Shown: positions 47,724 through 58,992 of the stretch, piece by piece | Position numbering within the stretch: position 1 is the stretch's first letter | How the letters are laid out: each line of letters opens with the position of its first letter | Source of the DNA: Gonapodya prolifera JEL478 | Taxonomy: Eukaryota; Monoblepharomycota; Monoblepharidomycetes; Monoblepharidales; Gonapodyaceae | Reading direction: 5' to 3' | NCBI GenBank assembly: GCA_001574975.1 | Contig: KQ965790.1 | Span: forward strand, 221,581-285,580 | DNA: 64,000 bases | The notes under the pieces: model-generated | What the model was told of the DNA's origin: nothing | The model's input: only the letters and a program-made list of their open reading frames with translations | Databases searched by the model: none | Position numbers and translations under genes: made by a program

Positions 47724-49002
47724 ATGGCACAGACATTTCTTTCCGACGGCGCTCTTCTGGCAGTGACTGCAATCGGTGCTGCTTTCGTCACTTGGCTCAC
47801 CGTGGAAACAGCCGTCAAATCTTGGAGACGGCGTCCAGTGAAGGTTGTCGCTCTCACAACCTATCCCATCAAGTCATGCGGAGGCATTCGACTGCGACGC
47901 TCTCGGCTCACGGCCGCAGGCCTGCCGTTTGACAGGCACTGGACGCTCGTTGACCTCTCTGCTCAGGACGGCACGAATCAGCTTCCCCGATTTGTAACAG
48001 CCAGAGAGTTCCCCAGCTTGGTTACTCTCAAAGTCGGGCTCGAGTTCGATGATGGAACGGTGGAACAGGATGCTGGACTAAAAGACTACTCCAGCAGTGC
48101 GGGCTGGCTTGTCGTCCAAGGGAATGGCATGTCAAAAGAGCTGCGGGTCCGTTTTCCCAAAAAGATGTAAGCGGTGTCGATACTGCAACAGTTGGGGAAC
48201 GTGGATAAATAATTCAATTCTCAGAGCCACTGCCGCGAGTTCCGTTCAGTTCACATTGTGGGACGATTCTGTTCAGGGCTTTGATGAGGGTGACGAAGCC
48301 GCCCAGTGGTTCTTGGAGTACCTTACTAAAAGTGGCGGACCAAAAAAAATTAAAGGTACCAATTTGAGGCTTATGGTGAAGGTGAGAGGCATCCTTGTAT
48401 GCTCGACCACTGTTCAGACATATCCCAGAAACTCACGCTGTCGGGTCAATAACCAGGATCCATCTTTTGTTCGGCCGACTGACCCCAAGTACCCTCCACC
48501 TCGGGAGCCAACACATATTGACCAGTCCCTCTTCGCTGATGGGTACCCTTACCTGGTACTAAGCACGGCATCAGTGCTGAAGATTGTGGAAATTGGAGGA
48601 GCATTAAATTCTGAGCAAAACATGGTTGAACGCGCACTTTCCGAATCACGCCGATACCGACCAAACATTCTTGTGGACTCGGACGAACCTTACGAGGAGG
48701 ACAAATGGGCCGAGTTTTCGGTTGAGTCGTCAGGCTCCAAGGGCGGTCATGCCACTATGTACGGCGTTAAATTGTGTTCCCGCTGTCAGATACCAGCGAT
48801 AAACCCGGAGACCGGATTACCTGCAACGGGATCATACCCACTACGTACGCTCATGTCAAATCGCAGAGGACTTATTGCGGGGAAGCCCTATCAGTCTGTT
48901 ATGGGTATGAATACGGTGCTTGGAGCTGGCGAGGGTTCCGTCGTTGAAGTTGGCGCTAAAATTACGGTCTCGGACAGAAGGAAAGTCAAAGGAGCAGCAT
49001 GA
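47724..49002 (+). CDS. MOSC-domain protein, mARC-like molybdenum-cofactor enzyme
   Basis: Exons 47724-48166 and 48225-49002; 406 residues. An N-terminal hydrophobic segment (ALLAVTAIGAAFVTWLTV) followed by basic residues resembles the outer-mitochondrial-membrane anchor of mARC. The MOSC_N beta-barrel begins VKVVALTTYPIKSCGGI, and the MOSC domain includes YRPNILVD, then LCSRCQIPAINPETGLP, whose first Cys corresponds to the Moco ligand of mARC, and ends MGMNTVLGAGEGSVVEVGAK. mARC enzymes reduce N-hydroxylated compounds with cytochrome b5 and its reductase. A 36-nt in-frame GT-AG segment (48382-48417) may be either coding or a very short intron; removing it leaves 394 residues. Confidence 0.86.
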
Positions 49003-50224
49003 GTATTTATTAAGTCCGAGCGTTATTTAGTACCCCTTTTTATTGCGAATTGAAGATTTGTACCTTTAGGAATTCGGAGAAAGATTGGTTGAATATGGCG
49101 TTGCGTTCAGTTGTGATTTGAAGACAGTGACAAAATTTTGGTAAGAATTAGAAAACTCTTTCAATGAAACAAGCCCCGACGGTGCCTATATGGAACCGGA
49201 TGGGACGATTGCGTGACCTACCATCACTGAGGTGGGTACAGAAACGATGTTCCCACCGTCGAAGTCCAGTTGGAACGCGAGACACCAACGAGCAACAGGA
49301 TGACTTAACAATCATTAAAATATACGCTATTCCTATCCTTTGTGAGGACAGCAATCGGTCTGATGCCTCTCTTGCCTTCTCTGTTTGCGTATCTTTCCTT
49401 CCAAACGCCTCGGTTTATGTTGTTCTAATCTCTTTCTTGTTTGACAGCCATCGCGAATCAATCATGCATACACCCGCCATCAAAGAAGAATACTAAAGGA
49501 GGATGGCAAGACCGTATCATTCTTGTGCAGCCTGAAGGTATGAACTCCCACCGGAAAAACAAAAAAAGAAACGCGGCACTCAGCTTGTACTTTTTCAGCG
49601 TTTGTTGCACTCTACAATTCTTCCCACAATCTTTGGTCCCGGGAAGGTGTACTTTTCCAACCTAGTTGACCCTCACCGCTTCCAGCACTCTGTTGTGGTC
49701 ACCTGTCCGTGAAGAACGAATCCGATTGGCTCAAGGAGGGGTCGCATAGGTGGTGAAAGGTTTTAAGTCCGTCCTGAACTCCCGATATCAGCTTGTCCGG
49801 CTAGACGAATCGAGATTCGACAAAACCCTCTTTCGAGTATCATCAGTTTTCGCGCAAAGGAATAGCAAGGATTCAAGAGCGATACTCGAATGTGCAATTG
49901 GGCGCCGAAGTGTCCATTGTTCCACGTTTCCAACTATGGACAAAGACACTTTTCACGGTACTCCTTGTTTGAGCTATTATAGCATCTTCCGCAAGTCTCA
50001 AGTCTCTCGTATCTTATGTCCAATTTACAAGAAGATATGCCAAGCTAAATGGTCGAGTTGGATCTAGATATGTCTCTACTTTTCTTGACCTTCCTGGTCT
50101 GCGCTGCTCATGCGAGCATAGCCTCCTTAAGCTCTGTAGCGTAATAAGCTATTTTCAGATTTTGTAAACCACTGCTGACGGGTTATTTTATGGTCTGGAC
50201 ACTGTCTCCCACGCCCAGTCATGT
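49003..50224. other. 1.2 kb without a supportable gene
   Basis: Open frames of 60-110 codons occur on + (49164-49496, 49750-50067), with a possible GT-AG junction near 49445, but no assembled product looks conserved. The region probably holds 3' and 5' untranslated and regulatory sequence. Confidence 0.4.
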
Positions 50225-52726
50225 ATGTCTACCGTGGTCCGGAAGCCTCCCAACCCACTCACACCATTCGAGACGAAATCACATCCGATTACGGGAGGAA
50301 GTACCCGTGTAGCGATGTCCTTTTCACGTACGGATGGTGGTGGAAATCTGCAAGGAAACGTCGGCGAACCATCGGAGGACATTTTGCGAGCGGAAGGGAG
50401 CATTGAGCGGAAGGATGGCCAACCAGTGAAGCGCAAACGTGGCCGCCCGAGGAAAGAGCCTCTTCCGGACGATGGTTCGTGGGTCTTTCTGTCGCGGCTG
50501 GAGTGGGGAACTCTTGTCCTTACCTTCAAACTTGTCCAGTTGTTGCAGCACTTCTCGCATCTTTTCCCGAAAAGTGAGCCGCATCATCCATTGCCGGTCT
50601 ACCAGGCTTCTAAAACCGTTTCACAATGGATTCAGTATTGTCACTCGATCCCAACGTCATCCACAAGCACAGGTGGTCATCCCAGAAGGTCCCGAACAAC
50701 CTGAATCCCTGAAGGGGAAGCGCAAACTATCTTTATCACAAAAGTCTATGCCGCCGCAAGATAATCGGGAAACCGTTGCAGAAGATGGTCAGTTCAAGTT
50801 CGCACTTTTGTCGCTAGTGCGTTCGTTCAATGCCACCTTCAGAACGGAATTCAACTTCACTGGTGCCTTGCAAGCGAAACCTAACCAACTCAAGACCACT
50901 GTCAACCGAATCTGCTGCTCTTTGTCCCAAGTTACACGATATCGCCACCAAGGTGTCGAGACCTGACATCTCAAGATTTCAACCCATGATCGGAATCACG
51001 CATGATAAGACGCTTCCGGACCATTTTGACCTATCCGGCGTGTGGTCAGAGGTGTTTAGCCAGCTGAGGAACGGCCGCGGCGGCACCGAGTTGTTCTCCC
51101 TTGACACGATGGGAAACCTCAGTTTGGCCAACGTCTCTGTCGCACCACAGCGGAGTCTCCGCCCATTCATCGACAAACACCTCGCCAATGTTTTTCTGGA
51201 GCACTTCCGTGCCACGTTGCCCATTTTCCATTCTCCGACATTTGTTGAACGGCTGGCATCGAAACCACGGGCATTCATTCACGCTGTGTATGCATTCGCA
51301 GCACGGCACTCTGGACATGCCGAGCTGGCCGAGGGGTACTTTGAACTGGCAAAACGGGAAGTGCAGCAACGGATCTTTGATCAACCGCAAGACCTGAACC
51401 TGCTGCAAACGCTCATCATTCTTGCCTATGATCTTACGACAAATGGGCAGCTAGGAGCTGGTCTGGACGATATGTGGACGTCCATATGCGTCAGCATGGC
51501 GGCCAAGATGAAGCTGATGCAGGCTTTGAGGTGGGAGAACGGACTGGGGCGAGGAGTGAGCCCGAAAATGCTGTGGAGGGAAGAGGAAGAACGGAGGAGA
51601 ACGTTTTGGGCGGTGTATTGGCTGGACGGGTGCGTTAATTTTTGTGGGAGTGTGCTCGTTTATGTTTCAGTGATTACACCACACCCGCCCCACAAAGGTA
51701 CATTGGAATTCTCACACAAAGAATGCCATACATCGATGAAAGCATGATTTCTGTTCCTCTACCGTGAGTGCCGGGAAGCTGCCTGTTTGTCGAGCAAAAG
51801 ATGGAATACTTTGTTCCGTGTTTCGCAGGTGCGACGATTTTCACTGGTCCAAGGTGGACCCCGATCCGATCCCGTCCAACTACCAGCATCCGCCATTCGA
51901 AGCTATTCCTCAGGGAACATCACTGTCTCTCTTTTCCGCGGTGATTGTGTTCGTGTATTTCATGAACAAGGTCACACGTTTTGTTCTTGGGGATCACGGA
52001 AATGGTATGTGTGCTTAGCTGACCATCCACTTCCCGAAACTGAAGTTGGGTGTATTTTTGCACCTATTTTTTTTTTTTCTTGAAGGTGCAACAATTGAGC
52101 GGGACTTCCGATCTTGGTACGGGCTTGATCCGGACGTCTTCCTCTCCGCCTCTCCAAGCGGTATCGTAAAAACGGGGTCTTCGAATCGGACAGTCACCCT
52201 GGATACGCTTCGCGTCGCGTTCGGCACTCTGGTATGCTACCACCATGTTCGAGGAATACTGTTTTCCAAACTGGCCCCGGAACTGGTGCTCCAAGAGGCC
52301 CTCACTATCCTTAAGGAGTTCAAGCTTCTCCTAGGAAACCCCGACATTGGCTCCGGGTGCATTCCTCCCCCGAAAGGCTCCCACGTCGTTCGTTGTTACC
52401 AGCACCCCATTCCTCCAAACACTTACCCCACACCATCCAAGATCAGGAGTCAATTCGATGCGAAGTTCCCATTCTTCTTCAACGGACTCGTATTTTCAGT
52501 CCGGGAGCTTGCCAAAGCGAAGGGCGTGGCAGCGGCAATGGAAGATCTTCAGCTGATCCTGGACGTAGCCGACGGACTGGTGTCCAAGGGGTGGGGAATG
52601 GCCAAGCTCGGGGCGCGGGAACTGAGCGCGATTGCAATGGACGGGATGAAAGGGGCAAAGGCGCCAAAGCAAGAGTCGCCGGAAGAGTGGTTGGATTCGT
52701 ATATTGCGGAGACGGTTGCAACGTAG
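50225..52726 (+). CDS. AT-hook plus fungal middle-homology-region regulator, no Zn2Cys6 cluster seen
   Basis: The start at 50225 encodes about 75 polar residues, then PVKRKRGRPRKEPLPDD, a canonical AT-hook (RGRP core at about residue 72). A Lys/Ser/Gln-rich linker follows (VVIPEGPEQPESLKGKRKLS), entered through a CACAG acceptor near 50675. From about 50890 the fungal_TF_MHR fold is clear: FDLSGVWSEVFSQL, VFLEHFRATLPIFHSPTFVE, AVYAFAARHSGHAELAEGYF, LLQTLIILAYDLTTNGQLG, and the RRRTFWAVYWLDG signature. It continues over exons YIGILTQRMPYIDES, CDDFHWSKVDPDP and a last exon beginning ATIERDFRSWYGLDP. The usual Zn2Cys6 domain is absent between start and MHR, so DNA contact may rest on the AT-hook. 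Exon borders between 50480 and 50900 are not settled. Confidence 0.75.
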
Positions 52727-53254
52727 TTGTCTGTGATTTTGAGTCATTTGATGTATTCTCCACTTTTTTGTTCTCCACTATTATTATGTGATGGATGTAT
52801 TTTTCCTTCTGTGATTAAATTTTGTGCCACCGACTAGACTTTTGAACATGCAATCCATTTGGCGATGAAGGCTAATGTACCTTCGTCCTCGAAGGTCAGC
52901 CAATGTTCCACGACTTATGATGTGATTTGCAATGCGAATATGGACCTCCTCGTGAACGTATTCTGCTCGTTTGTGTTATGCATGCTTCGCACGTCCTGGA
53001 TTTTCTAGTTGTGTAGTGTTTATTGTGATGCGATGAGGCATCAATTCGCCGACTGCACTCCTCATCGATCGATTCTGGCAACACTCCATCCAACACTACC
53101 CAACAACATAACAACAATCGATTCTTTAGTCCGCGACATCACGCTGATCCAGCACTCGCATCGCCACTCTCTTTGCGTGATTCGGCGTCTGCGTCTCCCT
53201 GCACAAACGCCAACATCGCGACTCTCCCGTGCATCATCCCAGTCTTAGCCCGCC

Positions 53255-55543
53255 ATGGCAGAGACCAGCCCGGCGGATGGCTCCTCCGATGAGCCATCCA
53301 CCATCCTGCCTTTGCCCGGGGCAGACACGGGGTCAAAGGAAATGTACGAGAACAGAACCTACCAACTCGAGCTCCGCGCCATGGTGATGCTTGCGCTCGT
53401 CGTGCTCGCAATTAATTTCGCGCAGTACATGAAGAAGAAGAAGTTCCATTGTGCGTTCTTGATGAGCCGGTTGATCACCATTCGATCGTCGGATAACTTG
53501 ACCTTCCTCCACCCGCTCCTTTCCTCCTCCCACAGACGTATCCGAGTCTTCCGTGTACATGATCATCGGATTCAGCGTCGCGTTGTTGTGGACACGCGTG
53601 ATCGCACCCCTGGTGGACGGTGACGAGGACGCGACATCGGGTCTCAACAAGGTCGTGCAATTGAGCTCGACATTCTTTTACATGGTTCTTCTGCCGCCGA
53701 TAGTCTTTGAGGGAGGCTACAACCTCCGTCGAATGACGTTCTACAAAAATTTTGGCACCATCCTCTCGCTCGCCTTCGTCGGCGGTCTCTACTCAACATG
53801 CGTCATCTGCGTCATTCTCTACGTTCTCGGCGGCATGGTCGCCCCAAACATCACAGTCACCGACTGTCTCGTCTTTGGCGCCCTCATTTCGTCGACAGAC
53901 CCCGTCACAGTGCTGTCTCTTTTGCCCTCGAATCTGGACCAGAGGGTGTACATGCTCATATTTGGCGAGAGTGCCCTCAACGACGCCGTCGCCGTCATTC
54001 TGTACAGGTTTTTCACCAACATGAGCGATCCTGACATGTCGCTCGGCTTCAACAGCATCATGTGGAGTATCACCAGCAGCGTCCTCGTGTTCTTTGGGTC
54101 CGTTTTAGTCGGAATGGGTAAGCACACGCCGTGCCCCCCCTTCACCTTTCCCAACCTTTGCTCAACAAACCACCCCATCCCACTCCTTCCCTCCAGGTCT
54201 GGCACTCGTCTACGCCCTCCTCACAAAGCACGCCAAAATGCCCGACGGACCGATCTACGAGTCGGTCATGTTTGTTACGTTCGCCTACGCGTCCTACATC
54301 CTCTCCGAAGTCCTCGATCTCACGGGGATCATTGGCGTGTTTTTCTGCGGGCTCGGCATGTCGCACTACTCGTACAATAACGTGAACGAGGTAACATTGT
54401 TGAGCAGCAAGGTGGGTTCCAACTGGGCAAGAACACCCAATGCGTGAAAGGGGCAGTATTCTGTGGGAAGCCAAGAATACTGATTTGCACTCCTTCATTT
54501 TCAGGTCATTCTCCGGGTCCTCTCCATCGTATGCGAGATTTTCATCTTCCTGTACCTTGGAATGGGCCTAGTCGCTTTCGGCAAGGAGCAAACGACATAC
54601 AACATCCCCTTCATTTGCATCTGCATCGTCGCACTTTTGGTCGGTCGAACCCACGTGTTCTGGATCTGCTTTGCCCACAATCTGGTCAATACGGACGTGA
54701 GTGGCTTGGTTTAACTCCGGGTTCCACCGGAAAACCAAGACAAATCGCTCATTATGAAAATCAGAACCCCATTCCCCTCGTCCACCAAGTCCTCATGTGG
54801 TTCTCAGGGCTCCGAGGCGCTGTTGCATTCGCGCTAGCGGTGCAGTTCCTGGAATACCCCTCCTTCTCACTCGAATCCCGCCATCTTATTTTTGGGACGG
54901 GCGTCGTCGTGATATCCTTCACCGTCATCGTTCTTGGCGGTCTGACGCCCTTGGTGCTCAAGCTGCTTCGCATCGGGGAGCACTCCAACTTGCATGGCGG
55001 GGACCACGCCGCCGCGGACGGAGAAGAGGAGTACGAGATGCTCGGGGAGATGGAAAGGGAAAGCTCACAGGCGGAGCTTGAAGGTAGTGGTACGGTGATG
55101 AAGTGGTTCTGGTGGCTCGATAGCACGTGAGTACGGGGGTTCTCGCTCGTGGGAAATGCCACCAGGCACGCGATGTAACCTCAAACTTCGCGCTTCTCCG
55201 TTTCAGATACCTCAAACCCTTCTTCTCATCGGGCGAGCGACACCTCACGTTCATGAAAGAGGACAAGCGCGTGCAAGATGTACTCCACGCACCCTCTGTG
55301 ATGCAAGGAGAGGACGGCGATGGATTCTTCAGAGACGAAGAAAGCGCGACTCGATCACAGTCCCTTTTCAGCCCATCGGGGCGCACCGTTACGTCCAAGG
55401 CGCTTTTGAAAACAGAGGAGGGTCAGGCAAGCGTCGCGCAAATACAGGTTGGCGAGGCTGAAAATGTCCAAAAGTCCAACAACATCAGGAAGGGGTTGAC
55501 GACGGACAAAGACTGGCTTGGGGAGGAAAGCGACGAAGATTAG
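53255..55543 (+). CDS. Na+/H+ (K+/H+) exchanger, endosomal NHE/Nhx1 type
   Basis: Six exons: 53255-53450, 53536-54117, 54197-54411, 54505-54696, 54765-55126, 55207-55543; 627 residues. CPA1-family signatures: SSTFFYMVLLPPIVFEGGYN, LISSTDPVTVLSLLP, IFGESALNDAVAVILYRFF (ion-binding N-D pair), LTGIIGVFFCGLGMSHY, and SGLRGAVAFALAVQF. About twelve helices are expected, preceded by a polar N-terminus and followed by a cytosolic tail of about 150 acidic/Ser-rich residues. It resembles the organellar NHE6/7/9-Nhx1 branch, which exchanges luminal protons for Na+ or K+ in endosomes and prevacuolar compartments. All splice sites are GT-AG. Confidence 0.93.
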
Positions 55544-55728
55544 AGTCAATAATTATAGACTGAGGGTTGAGTGAGAATCAAAATCTTTGCAAACAGTCAA
55601 ACACGAAGAGTAAATCCCGGCCTCTGATGGTCACTACGAAGCCTTTCGCCTTCAAAAGTTTTTCATTTCAGCAGGCATTGTACAAAGGAACATTATTTAA
55701 GGTGAATAGACGCGAGTCTCCGTAAAAT

Positions 55729-58636
55729 TTAAGCAGGTCCCATCATCTCTCCGAGCCTTGGCTCGTCCAATTTCAAAAAAGCACCCAATTCCATCTCATG
55801 CAGGGCTTTCCCCGCTGGCACCATGGGAACAACGTGCTCGTCCTTCTCCACAACAGCGTCTAATACAACGGGTTCGTTGGTGGCCAGGAACTCGGCAATC
55901 GCCGCTGGGAGATCTTCGATCTTGGATACACGGATACCTTTACAACCCATCGACTTTTCAAAAATAGAAAATGCGTTAGTATCAGCGATGTACTAACGCT
56001 TCACTTGGGTGAAATGAGCCTACCTCTGCAAACTTAACAAAGTCCGGGTTGGTCATCTGTGTTCCTGAGTAGCGCTGCTTGTAGAAGAGATCCTGCCATT
56101 GCTTTACCATCCCTGCAAAGCAACAAGGTTATTTGGAGGGAAATCAAAAAAACAAGTCTGGTTTGTTATATCCGCTCACCTTGGAAGTCGTTGTTCAAGA
56201 GCAGAACTTTTACACCAATGTTGTATTGTCGTGCGGTCATCAGCTCCATTCCCGTCATGCAGAAGCTGGCGTCTCCATCCACGTCAATCACAATTTTATC
56301 CGGGCAGGCTACCTTGGCTCCAATGGCTGCAGGTAACCCGTATCCCATGGTACCCAGACCGCCGGAGGAGATCCACGAGCGAGGTTGGCGCCACCTGATG
56401 ACTAGCAATGAGCGACCCGCAAAGAAGCGCCTCTTCTATTAACACACACCTGAGGAATTGAGCGGCCCACATTTGGTGCTGACCGACACCAGTCGAAATG
56501 ATAACTTTCTCTTTGATGTCGCGAGTCTGCCTCTCAAGCTGTCCCAAAAACACATGAGAGCTCCAGAAAAAAGGTTCTGTCAGGATAAGCAACCAACCTC
56601 CTCGAGTACCTCCTGCGGTTTGAGCGCCGCACCCTCCTTACTCTTTTCGTAGAAGAAAGGATACTTGGATTTCCACTCGGCGATTGTCTGGAACCACTCG
56701 GTCCGCTCAGAGCGCTTCAAAAGCGGCAGCACGATGCCAAGGTTGGTCACCACGTCACCCTCGATAGCTTCCGTGGCGATGACGACCTTGTTAATGTTCT
56801 TGGGCATGATTTCGAAGTGGATAATACCACCGCGTCCCTCTTTTGCGGCGGCTTTGCCAGCCGGAGCAAATTCTTGTTGGGGATGAAACAAGATTTAGGT
56901 CCCGCTACATAATAGGACGAAAGCAACGGTAGGAACTCACTCTTCAGGTTACCCGTCACACGATCGTCAAACCTCGCACCCAGGGCAATGATAAGGTCGG
57001 CAGTTTGCATTGCCAGATTCGCGTAGGCTGCACCGTGCATTCCCAACATGTGCAGACTGAGAGGATGCATCTCGTCAAACCCGCCCAAACCTTGGAGCGT
57101 TGTAGTAACTGGGATGTTCGCCCGTTCTGCGAACTCCTTGAGCAGCTTGGGCCCATCCGGGCTTGACAAGATTCCTTGTCCAGCGTAGATGACAGGGCGC
57201 TTGGCATTGTTAATGAGGTTTACAGATCGCTCCACGACGGCAGCGAACGCGGGGCTGTGCTGTGGGGCCGGTGTGAGAGGGCGAATCTGAGGAATGGCGA
57301 CATCGATTCCACCAGCGATGGGCTTGGTGAGAGTGGCGGCGGTAACGTCCTTGGGCAAATCCACCAGAACCGGTCCCGGTCGTCCTTGGGTAGCGATGTA
57401 GAACGCCTCGTTGATGCGGCGAGGCAACTCCGAAATGTCCTTCACCATGACGTTCCACTTGGTGCAAGAACGAGAGATTCCCACGACATCAGCCTCCTGG
57501 AAGGCGTCAGTACCCACGGCGGTCGTGGGCACTTGTCCGCAGAGCACAACCATGGGAGTACCGTCCGACAAGGCATCCTGCATAGCAGTGACCACGTTGG
57601 TAGCACCCGGTCCGGAAGTCACCAGAACAACGCCGACCTCGCCCCTATGAAGAGAATGCGATTCAGACAAAAACGACATGAAATCATGTGGCAATGCCAA
57701 AGCGGCGTCCACATAAGGGGGAAAGCGCGCCACCGAATCAAATCCCCTCACATACACCTCTCAGTGCGGTGCAGATGTCGCCTCCTCGTCCCCCAGCGAT
57801 CTCTTTTGCTCGTACGAGAGGGTACACAAGAGGTCAAACTCACGTGGCTCTCGCGTATCCTTCCGCCATGTGTCCTCCTCCCTGCTCATGCCGAGGCAGC
57901 ACAAACTGGAAGTGCGGGCTCTCATAAATAGCGTCATATACTGGCAAAATGGCACCTCCCGGGTATCCGAACACCGTTCGTACTCCCAGACGACGCAGCA
58001 TATCGTGTACGATTTCGCCTCCTGTCATTCCCACAAAAGAGTGGTCAAGGTGAGGGGAGGTAAGCGGAGAGGAACCGGTCGACACGGGGGTGGGCGCGGT
58101 CGCTGTGGAGGATGATCGGGTGGTGTTGGAGGGGATGGGTTGGCTGCAGGTGGGGTTCAGTAAGATGATGCCGACAATAGAAAGCAAAATTATCAACGAG
58201 GGCTTTGCATTGGCGAAAAGTGGTTCTCGTCTCCAAGTTCTCTTGTCCCCCAATACCACAAGATCCACCGGAATCGCCCAACCATCGCTCTCCAACCCCA
58301 AAGGTAGTAAGATATCAAAGCTTCGAATTCCTTCACTTTCCGCGTTTCGGGGATGGCACAGTAGTGTCGCGGAAAGGAGAGTCCCAAACCAACGAAAGCA
58401 CCACACCACGACCACCTATAGAGACATTCTACTCACCTAGTAGCTTGTGATTTCCATCTTCGCTGATTTCCAACAGGCTGGAGCGCGGCTCGAGAAGCCC
58501 GGCATGCGGGAGCCCGTGCCGCGGATGCGAGAGTGAGAGCTGATCCTGCCACGGCAGACAAAGCAGGTGCAAACCGGGTCGACGAGGACGACTGCGCCAC
58601 GATGACGGCGCAGGCTGCGGTGGAAATGGCAGCCAT
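55729..58636 (-). CDS. ILV2: Acetolactate synthase catalytic subunit, mitochondrial
   Basis: Eight exons: 58636-58437, 58143-57844, 57644-56941, 56872-56598, 56538-56450, 56394-56180, 56112-56024, 55953-55729; 698 residues, in line with fungal ILV2. The N-terminus is Ala/Ser/Arg-rich ([18 protein letters not shown]), a mitochondrial presequence. Then [15 protein letters not shown] and [17 protein letters not shown] (catalytic Glu), [33 protein letters not shown], the FAD-type central domain, and the ThDP/Mg site [24 protein letters not shown]. It condenses two pyruvates, or pyruvate and 2-ketobutyrate, in valine/isoleucine synthesis, working with a regulatory subunit (not in this window). Divergent from the PRISE-like gene. 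Confidence 0.97.
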
Positions 58637-58992
58637 GGGAGAAACAGGAAGGGTGGAGCAATCGTTTTTTTGTCGTTGGTCTGGGTGACGATTCGGTCAC
58701 CGGCCGTGCCACCCTCACCAAAAGCAGATGACACGATTTTATGATCGATTTACCAGGCCAGCAGCACGCAGTTCACATTTTGCTCTCCATTCAACTCAAG
58801 GTTATCTTCCATCTGTGGATGAAGGAGTTGGTGCATTTATAGGCAACACGAAATCGAACTCAAGCGACGAAATCGAAGTAATGAATGGCAGAGGACTACA
58901 GCTGCCGAAAACAGTTGTTAGTTTTGCGGACCAAAGGGGACTAAGTCATCAAAACTTCGAGCCGATCAGCCGACAAACTCTTCGAACAACGA
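58637..58992. promoter_or_regulatory. Short divergent promoter, ILV2 / PRISE-like gene
   Basis: Only about 355 bp between the two start codons, the tightest divergent pair in the window. I do not see a Gcn4-type TGACTC site. No TATA box is clear. Confidence 0.4.
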
